Shown: in pieces, positions 51,645-60,696 of the stretch
Position numbering within the stretch: position 1 is the first letter of the stretch
Layout of the letters: each line of letters begins with the position of its first letter
Assembly (NCBI RefSeq): GCF_001667035.1
Contig: NZ_LZIR01000120.1
Coordinates: forward strand, 29,366-93,365
Direction: 5' to 3'
From: Mycobacterium sp. 852002-51057_SCH5723018
Lineage (GTDB): Bacteria; Actinomycetota; Actinomycetes; Mycobacteriales; Mycobacteriaceae
Length of the DNA stretch: 64,000 bases
The notes under the pieces: generated by a model
What the model saw: only the letters and a program-made list of their open reading frames with translations
Database searches by the model: none
Told to the model about the DNA's origin: nothing
Made by a program: the position numbers and the translations under genes

Positions 51645-52238
51645 CTAGGTTGGGCCGCTTCCGGGCCGGATCAGTCCGTGGGTGACGATGGCCATCAAGG
51701 CGTCGGCCCGGCGGCCGGCGTCCGACGTCTGTTCGGCGGCAATTGCGACGGCGTTGGCGAGGCGCAGGACATCATCGATCTCGGTGCCGCCATCGACTGA
51801 GCCCTCTGCCTGGGCTCGAGAAAGCAACCGCTGACCGGCGTCCCGGATCAATCGGTGCGGATTGGCGCCGCCGCCACGCGCGGGCACCTCCATCAGCGCG
51901 GCGGCCAAGCCGCGGGTGGCAGCGGCGTGTGACACCAGCTCGCGAAGCCAGGACACCAGAGCCGTGTCCGGATCGTCGGCATCGCCGAGTTCCTCGGCAC
52001 GGTCGCAGAGTATGGCGATGCGGTCGCGGAACATGGCCTGCAGCAAGGCGTCTCGACCGCCGAAGTGGCGGTGCAGCGTTGCCGACCCCACGCCCGCGCG
52101 CCGGGCGATCTCCTCCAGTGAGGCGTCGGCTCCCGCCTCGGCGACCACCGCGCCGGCAGCGGCCAGGATCTTGTCGCGATTACGGCGGGCGTCGGCGCGC
52201 ATCGAAGACTCGTGCGGCTGCGGTGGTCGACGCGGCAT
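51645..52238 (-). CDS. TetR-family regulator
   Basis: A 197-residue TetR protein: RDKILAAAGAVVAEAGADASLEEIARRAGVGSATLHRHFGGRDALLQAMF as HTH, then an effector domain with the Ser/Thr-poor C-terminal helices. ATG 52238 has AAGGAGGG six bases upstream. It is divergent from the F420-type oxidoreductase; the gap has GTAT-N6-ATAC (about 52271-52284) as a possible operator. It probably regulates that gene. Confidence 0.87.
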   Translation of the reverse strand: MPRRPPQPHESSMRADARRNRDKILAAAGAVVAEAGADASLEEIARRAGVGSATLHRHFGGRDALLQAMFRDRIAILCDRAEELGDADDPDTALVSWLRELVSHAAATRGLAAALMEVPARGGGANPHRLIRDAGQRLLSRAQAEGSVDGGTEIDDVLRLANAVAIAAEQTSDAGRRADALMAIVTHGLIRPGSGPT

Positions 52239-52344
52239 CCGACCCTCCTTGCGTAACCGGGGTGACCCCCCGTATCGTCGCATACCGTAAGCGGGGTGGC
52301 ACCCCATTTCCTCGTATTCCAGGGCACGTCATCGGAGGTCATCC

Positions 52345-53334
52345 ATGCGCATCGGTCTTGCGGTCGGCGAGATTCGCGGAGTGACAACGGTTAACGCCGT
52401 CGTCGAACAGGTCCGGGCGGCCGCCGAGGCCGGCTTCCCGACCGCCTGGTCGAGCCAGGCACTGGGCATCGATGCGCTGACCAGCGTGGCGGTGGCCGGT
52501 GCCGCCGTGCCCGGCATCGAAATGGGAACCGCAGTGATTCCCGTGCCGCAGCGTCACCCCCTCGTGCTGGCGAGCCAAGCGCTGACGGTTCAATCGGCGG
52601 TTTCGGGTCGGCTCACGCTGGGCATCGGGGCGGGGATCGGCGCCATGATCACCGGCATGTACGGGATGGCGGCCGACCGGCCCGCCGCCCGCATGCGCGA
52701 ATACCTCGGACTGCTGAACCCGCTGCTCCAGGGACACCCCGTGAATCACCGAGGCTTCATCACCGCCGCGGGCGCGGTCAGCGTTTCCGGCGTCAAAGCC
52801 CCTTCGGTGTTGCTCGCCGCCCTCGGGCCCTCGATGCTGCAGGCGGCCGGTGAGCTGACCGACGGCACCGTGACCTGGATGACGGGACCGCGGACACTGG
52901 CCACCCATATCGTGCCGACCATCGCCAAGGCCGCAACCGACGCGGGTCGCACCAGACCGAGAATCGTTGCGGGCCTGCCCGTTTGGGCGACCGACGACGT
53001 CGACGCGGCCCGCTCCATCATCGGCGAACGGTTCGGCGTTGCAGCGCAGGTCCCCGAGTACCGCAGGACTCTTGCGCGTGAAGGGCTCACGGGTCCGGCC
53101 GGCGTGGCGATAGTCGGTGACGCCGCGGCGCTCGAGCGCGGCATCGACCAGTTGCGCGACGCTGGTGTCACCGACTTCATGGCGGTGCCCTGTGGAAACG
53201 ACGATGACCAGAGGCGCACCATCGATGCGCTGTCCGAACTGGCGCGCGCAGCCCTTGATCGCACGGCCAGGACCGCGGTGCACACCATGAGGACTGCGGT
53301 GGCAGACGCCGGCCTCACGCCGGGTGCAGGCTGA
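52345..53334 (+). CDS. LLM-class F420-dependent oxidoreductase
   Basis: A 329-residue luciferase-like monooxygenase-fold protein: MRIGLAVGEIRGVTTVNAVVEQVRAAAEAGFPTAW, GTAVIPVPQRHPLVLASQALT, and LGIGAGIGAMITGMYG, features of F420-using rather than FMN-using members. The substrate is unknown. ATG 52345 follows GGAGG by six bases. Divergent TetR at 52238 is its likely regulator. Confidence 0.85.
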   Translation: MRIGLAVGEIRGVTTVNAVVEQVRAAAEAGFPTAWSSQALGIDALTSVAVAGAAVPGIEMGTAVIPVPQRHPLVLASQALTVQSAVSGRLTLGIGAGIGAMITGMYGMAADRPAARMREYLGLLNPLLQGHPVNHRGFITAAGAVSVSGVKAPSVLLAALGPSMLQAAGELTDGTVTWMTGPRTLATHIVPTIAKAATDAGRTRPRIVAGLPVWATDDVDAARSIIGERFGVAAQVPEYRRTLAREGLTGPAGVAIVGDAAALERGIDQLRDAGVTDFMAVPCGNDDDQRRTIDALSELARAALDRTARTAVHTMRTAVADAGLTPGAG

Positions 53335-53789
53335 CGGGGGATTCCGGAATGCCGCACGGTTGTGGTGGTGGCGCCGCGCCAAAGTGTGTTAGACCAGTTG
53401 CCGAAGCCGAAGCCGACTCGCTGGAGCATGCGCAAACGGCACCTTGAGCAGGACCGATTCTACGTCCCCCCACGCGCGGCTTGCGGCCGCCCAGGCGCGG
53501 CCTAGGGGTGGTTCACGTCGATCCCGCGCGGGCTGATGGACCATCGCCGCCGTCGGTCGGCACGCGCGTCCTGTAGCCCGTACCCAGGCCGGGTGCCAGG
53601 AATCGGCCCTTCTTTCCGGTTCCGGACCAGTTTCGCCCGAGTCCTTCTATTTTCCGCGTCGCCAGCCACAGAATCAACGTCTGCGGGTGGGGGTTCGTCG
53701 TACCAACCACCCGCAGGACGCCAATGCGCGAGCCTCTGCAAATCCCTTGCAGCGAGCTACTTTCAACGACACCCGCGAGGAGACGCGTC
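53335..53789. other. Intergenic, no gene recognised
   Basis: 455 bp of GC-poor-to-mixed sequence. Short open frames on both strands lack family signatures. It contains the promoter region for the hydrolase, whose RBS GCGAGGAG lies at the right end. Confidence 0.5.
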
Positions 53790-54596
53790 ATGACCGCATC
53801 AACAAAGATTAATCCCGTCATCTTCATCCACGGACTATGGATCCACTCCACGGCCTGGCGCCCGTGGATAGAACTCTTCGCCCAGCACGGCTACAGTGCG
53901 TCGGCCCCCGGCTGGCCCGGTGACGCACCGACCGTCGCCGAGACCCGATCGAACCCAAACGCGTTGGACAACGTCGACATCGAAATGCTGGTGGATCATT
54001 ACACCCGCCTCATCGGTACACCCGACGTCCAACCCATCGTGATCGGGCACTCGTTCGGCGGCCTGATCGCCCAAGAACTCCTCGCCAACAATGTCGCCGC
54101 AGCCGCCGTCGGGATTGACCCGGCACAGATCAAAGGAGTCAAAGCACTCCCGTTCGCCCAAGTGCGCTCCGCGTTCCCCGTTCTCGGCAACCCCGCGAAC
54201 AAACATCGCACCGTCTCGCTGACCGCGGAGCAGTTCCGCTATGCATTCGGCAACATGCTGACCGAAGACGAATCGGACCTCCTCCACGCCAAGTGGTCCA
54301 TCCCAGGCCCCGGCAAACCGCTTTTCCAAGGGGCTGCAGCCAATTTCTCGCGGCATTCACCCGCCAAGGTCGACACCCAGAAGGCCGACCGCGGCCCCCT
54401 CCTGCTTACCTCGGGCACCGCAGACCACACTGTTCCACTCAAGGTGACCGAGGAAGTCTTCGCCATGTATCAGAAGGGATCCGGGCACACCGACCTTCAC
54501 CTCTTCGAAGACCGCGGACACTCACTCACCATCGACCACGGCTGGAGCGACGTCGCCAACGTCATCTTGAAATGGCTCACCCAACAAGGCTTCTGA
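53790..54596 (+). CDS. Alpha/beta hydrolase
   Basis: A 268-residue hydrolase: VIFIHGLWIHSTAW oxyanion segment, nucleophile GHSFGGLIAQELL (Ser about 90), acid in TSGTADHTVPL and His in FEDRGHSLTIDHGW. Substrate unknown; possibly an esterase. ATG 53790 has a GAGGAG RBS. 91 bp upstream of the GMC oxidoreductase in the same orientation, so cotranscription is possible. Confidence 0.87.
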   Translation: MTASTKINPVIFIHGLWIHSTAWRPWIELFAQHGYSASAPGWPGDAPTVAETRSNPNALDNVDIEMLVDHYTRLIGTPDVQPIVIGHSFGGLIAQELLANNVAAAAVGIDPAQIKGVKALPFAQVRSAFPVLGNPANKHRTVSLTAEQFRYAFGNMLTEDESDLLHAKWSIPGPGKPLFQGAAANFSRHSPAKVDTQKADRGPLLLTSGTADHTVPLKVTEEVFAMYQKGSGHTDLHLFEDRGHSLTIDHGWSDVANVILKWLTQQGF

Positions 54597-54687
54597 TCAC
54601 CATGCCATCCGGGCCCCGGGCGAGCGGAGGGGGCAGACGGGCCCTGGCCGCCCGCCCGACGGAGCCTGCCCAACTTCGAGGAATACG

Positions 54688-56313
54688 ATGAGTTACGCCC
54701 ATCAAGAACATTCCGCTGCAATGGATTTCACCCCATCGTACCTGCCGCACTACGACTTCATCGTGTGCGGAGCCGGTTCGGCGGGATCGGTGGTGGCGAG
54801 CCGGCTCTCCGAGGATCCCCAAGCGACCGTGTTACTTCTGGAGGCCGGAGGTACCGATCAGCTACCGGCAGTGACCGATCCGGGTCTGCACTGGATGAAT
54901 CACGGGTCCGCCCTCGATTGGGCCTTCACGACAGTGCCGAACCCGCTGATCAATGGTCGCCGTCTGCTGATGTCGATGGGCAAGGTGCTCGGCGGCGGCT
55001 CTGCGATCAATCCGATGATCTGGGCGCGCGGCCATCAGACCGACTGGGATCGTCTCGCCGCGGAGGCCGGTGACGATGCATGGAACTACGAGTCGGTACT
55101 GAAGCTCTACCGGGAGGTGGAGGATTGGCACGGTGCCCCCGATCCGCTCCACCGAGGGACGGGCGGACCGATGTACGTGCAGCCTGCACCGAACCCCCAC
55201 CCACTGGTCGCAGCCTCTCTCGAGGCGGCCGCCGAGGTCGGCATCGCGACCTTCAAGAATCCAAACGGTCGGCTGATGGAGGCGGACGGTGGCGCCGCGG
55301 TGACCGATGTGCTCATTCGCGCAGGGCAGCGCCAATCGGTCTACCGCTCCTACGTTCACCCCCACCTGCACCGCACCAACCTGACTGTGTTGACTCACGC
55401 CGTGGTGCGGCGGGTGGTTTTCCAGGGCGCCCGTGCCACGGGCGTCGAAATCGATCACCGCGGCTCGATCAGCCGGATCGAAGCCGGCGTGGAGGTCGTG
55501 CTTTCACTTGGTGCGATCAACACGCCGAAAGTGCTGCTGCACTCTGGTATTGGCAACGCCGACGAGTTGCGACCGCTGGACATCCCGATCGTCGCGCACT
55601 TACCCGGCGTGGGTCAGAACCTGCAGGATCACCTCGGAATCGACTGCGTCTTTGAGTGTCCCGAGGTCCTGGCGCCCCGCAACAACATGTCCGAGTCGGT
55701 CTTCTTCGTGACAACGACATCCGGGGCGCGGGCTCCTGAGTTCTTCGTCTGCCAGAGCGAGGTCCCGAAGGCCACCCCTGAGAACACCGACCGATACGGG
55801 TTACCGGAATCCAGCTGGACCCTCTTCGGTGCCGTTTCGCATCCGGCGAGTCGCGGCCGGATCCGTCTGACCGGAGCGGATCCCGGGTCGCCGGTACGGA
55901 TCGAGGCCAACAGTCTGAGTCACCCCGACGACATGCGCATGGCGATCGCTGGAATGCAGCGGATGCGCGAGATTGGCGCAGCAACGGCGCTGAGACCGTT
56001 CGTCAAACGGGAAGTCATGCCGGGCAGGTTGACCGACTCAGAGATGGAGAGCTATATCCGCGACGCGGGCTGCAGTTACTGGCACGAGGTGGGTACCGCC
56101 AAGATGGGTCGTGACGAGATGTCGGTCGTCGACTCCCGGCTCAAAGTGCAAGGTGTCGATGGGCTCCGGGTGGCCGACGGTTCGATCATGCCGCGCCTGA
56201 CGACCAGCAATACCATGGCCCCCTGCGTGGTGATCGGGGAGCGCGCCGCAGACGCCATCCTCGACCGGACGGCTCCTCGGATGCAATTCACAGACTCTCA
56301 AGCGGGAAGCTGA
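54688..56313 (+). CDS. GMC-family FAD oxidoreductase (choline/alcohol dehydrogenase-like)
   Basis: A 541-residue GMC enzyme: FAD loop FIVCGAGSAGSVVASRLSED, GKVLGGGSAINPMIWARGHQTDWD signature, and C-terminal SYWHEVGTAKMG plus GLRVADGSIMPRLTTSNTMAPCVVIGERAAD with the catalytic His/Asn pair. It oxidises an alcohol or amino-alcohol; substrate not predictable. ATG 54688 with CGAGGA upstream. Followed after 38 bp by a cutinase. Confidence 0.9.
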   Translation: MSYAHQEHSAAMDFTPSYLPHYDFIVCGAGSAGSVVASRLSEDPQATVLLLEAGGTDQLPAVTDPGLHWMNHGSALDWAFTTVPNPLINGRRLLMSMGKVLGGGSAINPMIWARGHQTDWDRLAAEAGDDAWNYESVLKLYREVEDWHGAPDPLHRGTGGPMYVQPAPNPHPLVAASLEAAAEVGIATFKNPNGRLMEADGGAAVTDVLIRAGQRQSVYRSYVHPHLHRTNLTVLTHAVVRRVVFQGARATGVEIDHRGSISRIEAGVEVVLSLGAINTPKVLLHSGIGNADELRPLDIPIVAHLPGVGQNLQDHLGIDCVFECPEVLAPRNNMSESVFFVTTTSGARAPEFFVCQSEVPKATPENTDRYGLPESSWTLFGAVSHPASRGRIRLTGADPGSPVRIEANSLSHPDDMRMAIAGMQRMREIGAATALRPFVKREVMPGRLTDSEMESYIRDAGCSYWHEVGTAKMGRDEMSVVDSRLKVQGVDGLRVADGSIMPRLTTSNTMAPCVVIGERAADAILDRTAPRMQFTDSQAGS

Positions 56314-56351
56314 TTAGTTGCTGGCGATGTCAGCGACCGAAAGGTAAAGCC

Positions 56352-57065
56352 ATGTACCACACCACCGCACCCGCCGATAAGACGCGACGCTGGATGCTGC
56401 GCGGCCTTGCCATAGGGGTGATCTGCCTCGCCGTCGGTCGGGGGTTGCAGGCAACAGCTAGTGCAGAATCAGGTGCGTCCTGCCCTGACGTAGAGGTGGT
56501 GTTTGCGCGCGGCACTTTCGAGGCGCCGGGTATTGGCGACACTGGGCAGGCATTCGTCGACGCGTTAAACTCCCGCCTTGGCGGGAGTGCCGTCGATGTT
56601 TATGCAGTGGACTATCCCGCATCGTTGGACTTTAATGACGCCGCACAGGGCGTCATCGACGCCAGCAACAGGGTCGAATCGATTGCCGCCACCTGCCCGC
56701 ACACCAAGATCGTGCTGGGCGGCTACTCACAGGGAGCTGCGGTGGCCGGTTACACCACCAGCGACGCGGTGCCCCCGGGATACGTGCTGCCCGCGGGCCT
56801 CACCGGGGTCATGCCTGCGACTATCGCCACGCATGTTGTCGCTGTCACCTTGTTTGGAAAGCCATCAAACGGCTTTCTAAATCTCATCGACCGCAGCGCT
56901 CCACCCATCACGATCGGGCATCTCTACGCGGGCAAGACCCTCGAATTGTGCGCAGCGGGCGATCCCGTCTGCGCAGGTGGGCTCGACCGAGCGGCGCACA
57001 GCGCCTACAAGGACAACGGAATGGCCGAGCAGGCAGCCGAATTCGCTTCTAACGCCCTCGTGTGA
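56352..57065 (+). CDS. Secreted cutinase-family hydrolase
   Basis: A 237-residue cutinase-like protein. A cleavable-type N-terminus (RRWMLRGLAIGVICLAVGRG...ATASAE) precedes CPDVEVVFARGTFEAPG, nucleophile GGYSQGAAVAGY (Ser about 132), and a C-terminal CAAGDPVCAGG with acid Asp and paired cysteines, then His in AAHSAYKDN. Disulfides match the family (CP...CPH, CAAGDPVC). Acts outside the cell on esters or lipids; mycobacterial members include phospholipases and triacylglycerol hydrolases. Confidence 0.92.
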   Translation: MYHTTAPADKTRRWMLRGLAIGVICLAVGRGLQATASAESGASCPDVEVVFARGTFEAPGIGDTGQAFVDALNSRLGGSAVDVYAVDYPASLDFNDAAQGVIDASNRVESIAATCPHTKIVLGGYSQGAAVAGYTTSDAVPPGYVLPAGLTGVMPATIATHVVAVTLFGKPSNGFLNLIDRSAPPITIGHLYAGKTLELCAAGDPVCAGGLDRAAHSAYKDNGMAEQAAEFASNALV

Positions 57066-57444
57066 TCCCCCATGCGGGCCGCGACAACCGGTGAGCCGAC
57101 GCCCCCCGGCATTCGGTCAGCAATCGCGGCAAACATACTCTCAGGTAATTAGCAGCCCCTTTTCAGGATTCAGGACTGATTCCGGCCTGATAATGTGGTA
57201 AGACGGTCAATTTGACGAGGAGGAACCATCGGAGCGGGATTGCCGTCGTACGTCGTTCCCTCGTCAACTCTCGTGTGCATCTGATCAAGCCGCTCGCGCC
57301 CACGTGTGAATATGGTTGCATCACAACGACATCAGCTCATGGCGCCGAAAGCGGAGACGGCGCGACCTGACCAACTGAGAAGGACATCATGGACACCTAC
57401 CAGGACGGACCCGCCTCGACAACACGGGGCGTCGATGGGATCGC
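57066..57444. other. AraC upstream region with a 23-codon leader frame
   Basis: 379 bp. A leader-like frame runs from ATG 57389 (RBS GAGAAGG 6 bases before) for 23 codons to TGA 57460, overlapping the AraC start at 57445 in another frame. It may be a real leader peptide, or the true N-terminus of AraC lost by a frameshift. Confidence 0.45.
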
Positions 57445-58434
57445 GTGCTCATCGTGCTGAAGCCGGCAACCATCACCGAATTCAGCACTGTCGGACTTCC
57501 GCCCCGAGAACGAATCGTCTCTTGGCAGGAGTACATTTCACATGCACTGCTGGATCTTCGGTGTCGATCGCTCAAGCCTGCGGAGTTCGAGGGCACAACG
57601 GTCAATCTGCAATTGGCTCACACGCTCCTAGCGCACAACAAAACTGCAACACCGACAGTCGTTGAGCGCCGACCCAAGATGATCCGGCAGTGCCCGGCCG
57701 ACGCGATCGTTCTGCAATTTGTCTTGGCGGGAGAAGTGTTCGTTTTTCACAACGATGGAATCAGGACTGTGAGGCCGGGTCAGCTCCTGGTGTGCGATGC
57801 CGACAAGCCGTTCATCGGCGGGTTCTCGGCGGGCTACAAAGAGTTGATGCTAAAGGTGTCCAGGCATGCATTCCACGAAAACACCGGGCTGATCCAGTTG
57901 GACGCGCCACTCTTCAAGCCCTTCTCCACCAGATACGGCGCGGTCGCCGGCTCGCTGGCGGCGCGGGTGAGAGACGCACTTCGGACGAGTGACGGGCATT
58001 CGCACGAGCAGGAGCTATTGCGTTTGGTGGGCGCGATGTGGTGCCCTGACGCGGAGGCAGAATCGTCGACGTACCTGGCGAGCGCACGATCATTCATCGA
58101 TGGTCGGCTGAGCGACCATACGTTGTCTGCAGCCAGAATTGCGGCAGCAGTGGGGATCAGTCCGCGGCATCTGTCGCGGATATTCTCGCGCACAGGGACA
58201 ACCGTTCCTCAGTATGTCCTCGGGCGGCGGTTGGATGCAGCACGAAAGATGTTGGGACAGCCCTCATATTCGTCGATGACCATCGGAGAAATCTCGGCCC
58301 ACTGCGGGTTCCGTTCCAGCGCCTATTTCTCCAGCGCCTTCACATCCCGTTTCGGACAGCGGCCATCAGATGTCCGTCGAATGGCTGGCCGACTTCCTAC
58401 GTATGTGGAGGATTCGGCACGGTCCGACGACTGA
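57445..58434 (+). CDS. AraC-family regulator
   Basis: A 329-residue regulator. The N-terminal AraC_binding-like beta domain (QEYISHALLDLRCRS..., LVCDADKPFIGGFSAGYKELML) is followed by a two-helix-turn-helix C-terminus: AARIAAAVGISPRHLSRIFSRTGTTVPQYVLGRRLDAARKML and TIGEISAHCGFRSSAYFSSAFTSRFGQRPSDVRR. The start is uncertain (GTG 57445 or 57454, with weak RBS). It is downstream of the cutinase and upstream of the MarR cluster; its target is unknown. Confidence 0.87.
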   Translation: MLIVLKPATITEFSTVGLPPRERIVSWQEYISHALLDLRCRSLKPAEFEGTTVNLQLAHTLLAHNKTATPTVVERRPKMIRQCPADAIVLQFVLAGEVFVFHNDGIRTVRPGQLLVCDADKPFIGGFSAGYKELMLKVSRHAFHENTGLIQLDAPLFKPFSTRYGAVAGSLAARVRDALRTSDGHSHEQELLRLVGAMWCPDAEAESSTYLASARSFIDGRLSDHTLSAARIAAAVGISPRHLSRIFSRTGTTVPQYVLGRRLDAARKMLGQPSYSSMTIGEISAHCGFRSSAYFSSAFTSRFGQRPSDVRRMAGRLPTYVEDSARSDD

Positions 58435-58437
58435 ACG

Positions 58438-58560
58438 GTGCGCGAGGCACTCGCGGCGCTGTCCCACGACGACATCGAAGTGACCACCGGATTCTTCTTC
58501 GTTGATCCGTTCGAGGACCTCGACCTGTTCCTGGCATGTGACAATCACGCCCGGTGCTAG
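58438..58560 (+). CDS. Short open frame between AraC and MarR
   Basis: A 40-codon frame from GTG 58438 to TAG 58558: VREALAALSHDDIEVTTG then FFFVDPFEDLDLFLACDN. The composition looks protein-like (patterned hydrophobics), but there is no RBS and no recognised family. It could be a remnant of a small protein C-terminus. Confidence 0.25.
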   Translation: MREALAALSHDDIEVTTGFFFVDPFEDLDLFLACDNHARC

Positions 58561-58569
58561 TCTTAGCCG

Positions 58570-59043
58570 ATGGCTGAAAACCGCTCCGGCATTGCTGAAC
58601 TCGACGAGCGAATCCCGTTCCTGCTCTCGCAGTTGGGCGCCCATCTCAGCAGCGATTTCCAGCGCCGGCTGGCGGCTATTGGGGCCGACCCACGCACGTA
58701 TGCGGTTTTGGCGGCACTGGACAGTGCCGACGGGCAGTCGCAGCGCCAGCTTTCCGAACGCCTCGGCATTCACCGCAACGCCATGGTGACCGTCATCGAC
58801 AACCTCGAGCAGCGAGGACTGGCCAAACGGTTGACCCATCCCGAGGACCGGCGCGCGGTCGCCGTGACACTCACCGCCAAGGCCCGCCGCCTGCTACCAG
58901 CCCTGCACGACCAGGCCCGCGACCTCGAAGACGAAATCGCCGCACCGCTGTCGCCGAAAGAACGCGCCATGCTGCGCCGACTTCTGCAGCGAGTCGCCGC
59001 GGGAGCGGGGCTCATCCCCGGAGTCCATCCCCAGTTGGGGTGA
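58570..59043 (+). CDS. MarR-family regulator
   Basis: A 157-residue MarR protein: winged HTH DGQSQRQLSERLGIHRNAMVTVIDNLEQRGLAKRLTHPEDRRAVAVTLTAKARRLL, flanked by dimerisation helices. ATG 58570. It heads a block of same-strand genes (NAD(P)-binding protein, DoxX, membrane protein, multicopper oxidase), which it may regulate; the effector could be a phenolic or oxidant. Confidence 0.9.
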   Translation: MAENRSGIAELDERIPFLLSQLGAHLSSDFQRRLAAIGADPRTYAVLAALDSADGQSQRQLSERLGIHRNAMVTVIDNLEQRGLAKRLTHPEDRRAVAVTLTAKARRLLPALHDQARDLEDEIAAPLSPKERAMLRRLLQRVAAGAGLIPGVHPQLG

Positions 59044-59157
59044 TTGCCTAGCACTCCCGCGGCTTGCTTGCAGCCCGTATGGAGACGGTCTAGCACAGCG
59101 GCATGATTGTCATGTACCGTGATCATCATATCCAGTGATTGATTTGGGGAGTGTGCG

Positions 59158-59892
59158 ATGAGGTTGGTGATATTCGGGTCCAACGGGCCCACCGGACGGC
59201 TCGCTACTGCGCGCGCGGTGGCCGCCGGCCATTCGGTGGTCGCCGCGACACGTCGGCCGCCCGAATTCCCTTTCGCGCACCCGCAATTGACTGTCGTGGA
59301 AGCCGATGTGCGGAATTATCCCGCCGTGCTCGATGCGGTCAACGGAGCCGATGCCGTGGTTTCGGTGCTGGGTGTGCCCTTTACTCGCAGGCCCGTAGAT
59401 ACCTACTCGCTGGGAACCGCGAACATCATCGGCGCCATGTGCGCGTCGGGAACTCGCCGTCTCATCGTGGTGAGCTCCACGTCGGTATACCCCACCCGTC
59501 GCCACCATGCGCCGCTTTCGCTACGGCTGGTAGAACCAATCACCAAGGCGATCGGCAAGACGGTCTACGACGACATGCGCCGCATGGAAGCCATCGTGCG
59601 TCATAGCGGCACGGATTGGACGATCGTCCGAGCTTCCGGATTGTTCGACCTTCCCGAACCGACCGACTACGTATGCGGACCCGTCGACCCGGTGGGAGCG
59701 TTCACCGCCCGCATCGACTTGGCCGACTACCTGATCGCCCTCGCCGCCGAGACGGCATCCATACGGCGGATAGTGATCATCTCCACCACCCAGCACACGC
59801 CCACCTTGTGGCAGATGGTGCGCCAAGAAGCGCTGTCCAGCAAAGGCTCTCGCGTGGAGCCGAAACCCAGCCTTCCGTTGAACCCCGCATAG
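59158..59892 (+). CDS. NAD(P)-binding NmrA/epimerase-type SDR
   Basis: A 244-residue atypical SDR: GSNGPTGRLATARAVAAGH dinucleotide loop, ADVRNYPAVLDAVNGADAVVSVLG, and VVSSTSVYPTR with ERRVKAIGKTVYDDMRRME in place of the classic YxxxK. It is often a quinone or NADPH-sensor-like reductase. ATG 59158. 10 bp upstream of the DoxX gene, so it is cotranscribed. Confidence 0.85.
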   Translation: MRLVIFGSNGPTGRLATARAVAAGHSVVAATRRPPEFPFAHPQLTVVEADVRNYPAVLDAVNGADAVVSVLGVPFTRRPVDTYSLGTANIIGAMCASGTRRLIVVSSTSVYPTRRHHAPLSLRLVEPITKAIGKTVYDDMRRMEAIVRHSGTDWTIVRASGLFDLPEPTDYVCGPVDPVGAFTARIDLADYLIALAAETASIRRIVIISTTQHTPTLWQMVRQEALSSKGSRVEPKPSLPLNPA

Positions 59893-59902
59893 GAGACCAC
59901 CC

Positions 59903-60271
59903 ATGCACACCGCATATCTAGTGCTGATGCTGATCGCGATCGCCTTCGACGGATTCTCTGGCATCGCGGCGCTGGTTCACTTCGCGCCGATTCTGCCCGG
60001 AATGGCAAGCGCGGGCGTGCCCGTATCCTGGCTGAGGTTTCCCATCGGCACGTTGAAGACACTGGGCACCCTCGGACTCCTTGTCGGCCTGTGGATTCCA
60101 GCCATCGGCATCGCGGCTGCCGCGGGCCTGGTCATCTTCTTCGTATGCGCCGTCTACACCCACGTGCTTGCCCACGACATCACCGGCCAGATGATGTTCG
60201 GCGGATTTCTGCTGGCGCTCAACTGCGCCACGCTGGGCGCCGCCATCGCGGCCCATCCGACGGTCTTGTGA
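59903..60271 (+). CDS. DoxX-family membrane protein
   Basis: A 122-residue protein with four hydrophobic helices (for example LVLMLIAIAFDGFSGIAALVHF and TLKTLGTLGLLVGLWIPAIGIAAAAGLVIFF) and the DoxX-like pattern of small residues. DoxX proteins are four-helix membrane modules linked to quinone or thiol redox systems. ATG 59903; its TGA overlaps the next gene's GTG. Confidence 0.85.
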   Translation: MHTAYLVLMLIAIAFDGFSGIAALVHFAPILPGMASAGVPVSWLRFPIGTLKTLGTLGLLVGLWIPAIGIAAAAGLVIFFVCAVYTHVLAHDITGQMMFGGFLLALNCATLGAAIAAHPTVL

Positions 60272-60696
60272 CCATGCCAGTCACCACGGCCGGACCGGCC
60301 GCACGCCTGCCGCTGCTGTTGGCGCGCGCCAGCAGCGCGTTGATGATCGCGTGGGCGCTGGTGCAGGCGATTTTGGCCGGCAACTTCCTCGGCGGCCAAT
60401 ACGACGCGCTCAGGCTGCACGCGCTCGGGGCCAGAGCGGTCACCATCACCTCCGCGGTGCAGATCGTGATCCTGGCGTGGGTCTGGCGCACCACCGGCCG
60501 GCGGCGCCCCCTCGCCGCGGGCGTCGTGCAGACCCTGTTGCTCGTTGCCGAATTCGCAACGGGCGAATTGCGTCTCACCGCTCTACACATCCCACTCGGC
60601 GTGCTGCTGGTCGTCGGGATCGTCCAACTGGCGACGATGATCTGGCGCACTCCGCTGCCCGCACGCCATGTTCTCGACGCCGAAGTGACACCGTGA
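60268..60696 (+). CDS. Four-helix membrane protein, unrecognised family
   Basis: About 142 residues with four predicted membrane segments (LLLARASSALMIAWALVQAILAG, AVTITSAVQIVILAWVW, LAAGVVQTLLLVAEFATG, LGVLLVVGIVQLATMIW). It resembles a small DoxX-like or cytochrome-b561-sized subunit without His ligands. GTG 60268 overlaps the DoxX stop; ATG 60274 is the alternative. Its own stop overlaps the multicopper oxidase GTG. Possibly a membrane partner of the oxidase. Confidence 0.75.
   Translation: MTMPVTTAGPAARLPLLLARASSALMIAWALVQAILAGNFLGGQYDALRLHALGARAVTITSAVQIVILAWVWRTTGRRRPLAAGVVQTLLLVAEFATGELRLTALHIPLGVLLVVGIVQLATMIWRTPLPARHVLDAEVTP

Noticed and set aside
51743..52384. Plus-strand frame opposite the TetR gene at 51645
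   Set aside because: Antisense shadow; the minus strand carries a clear TetR helix-turn-helix and RBS.
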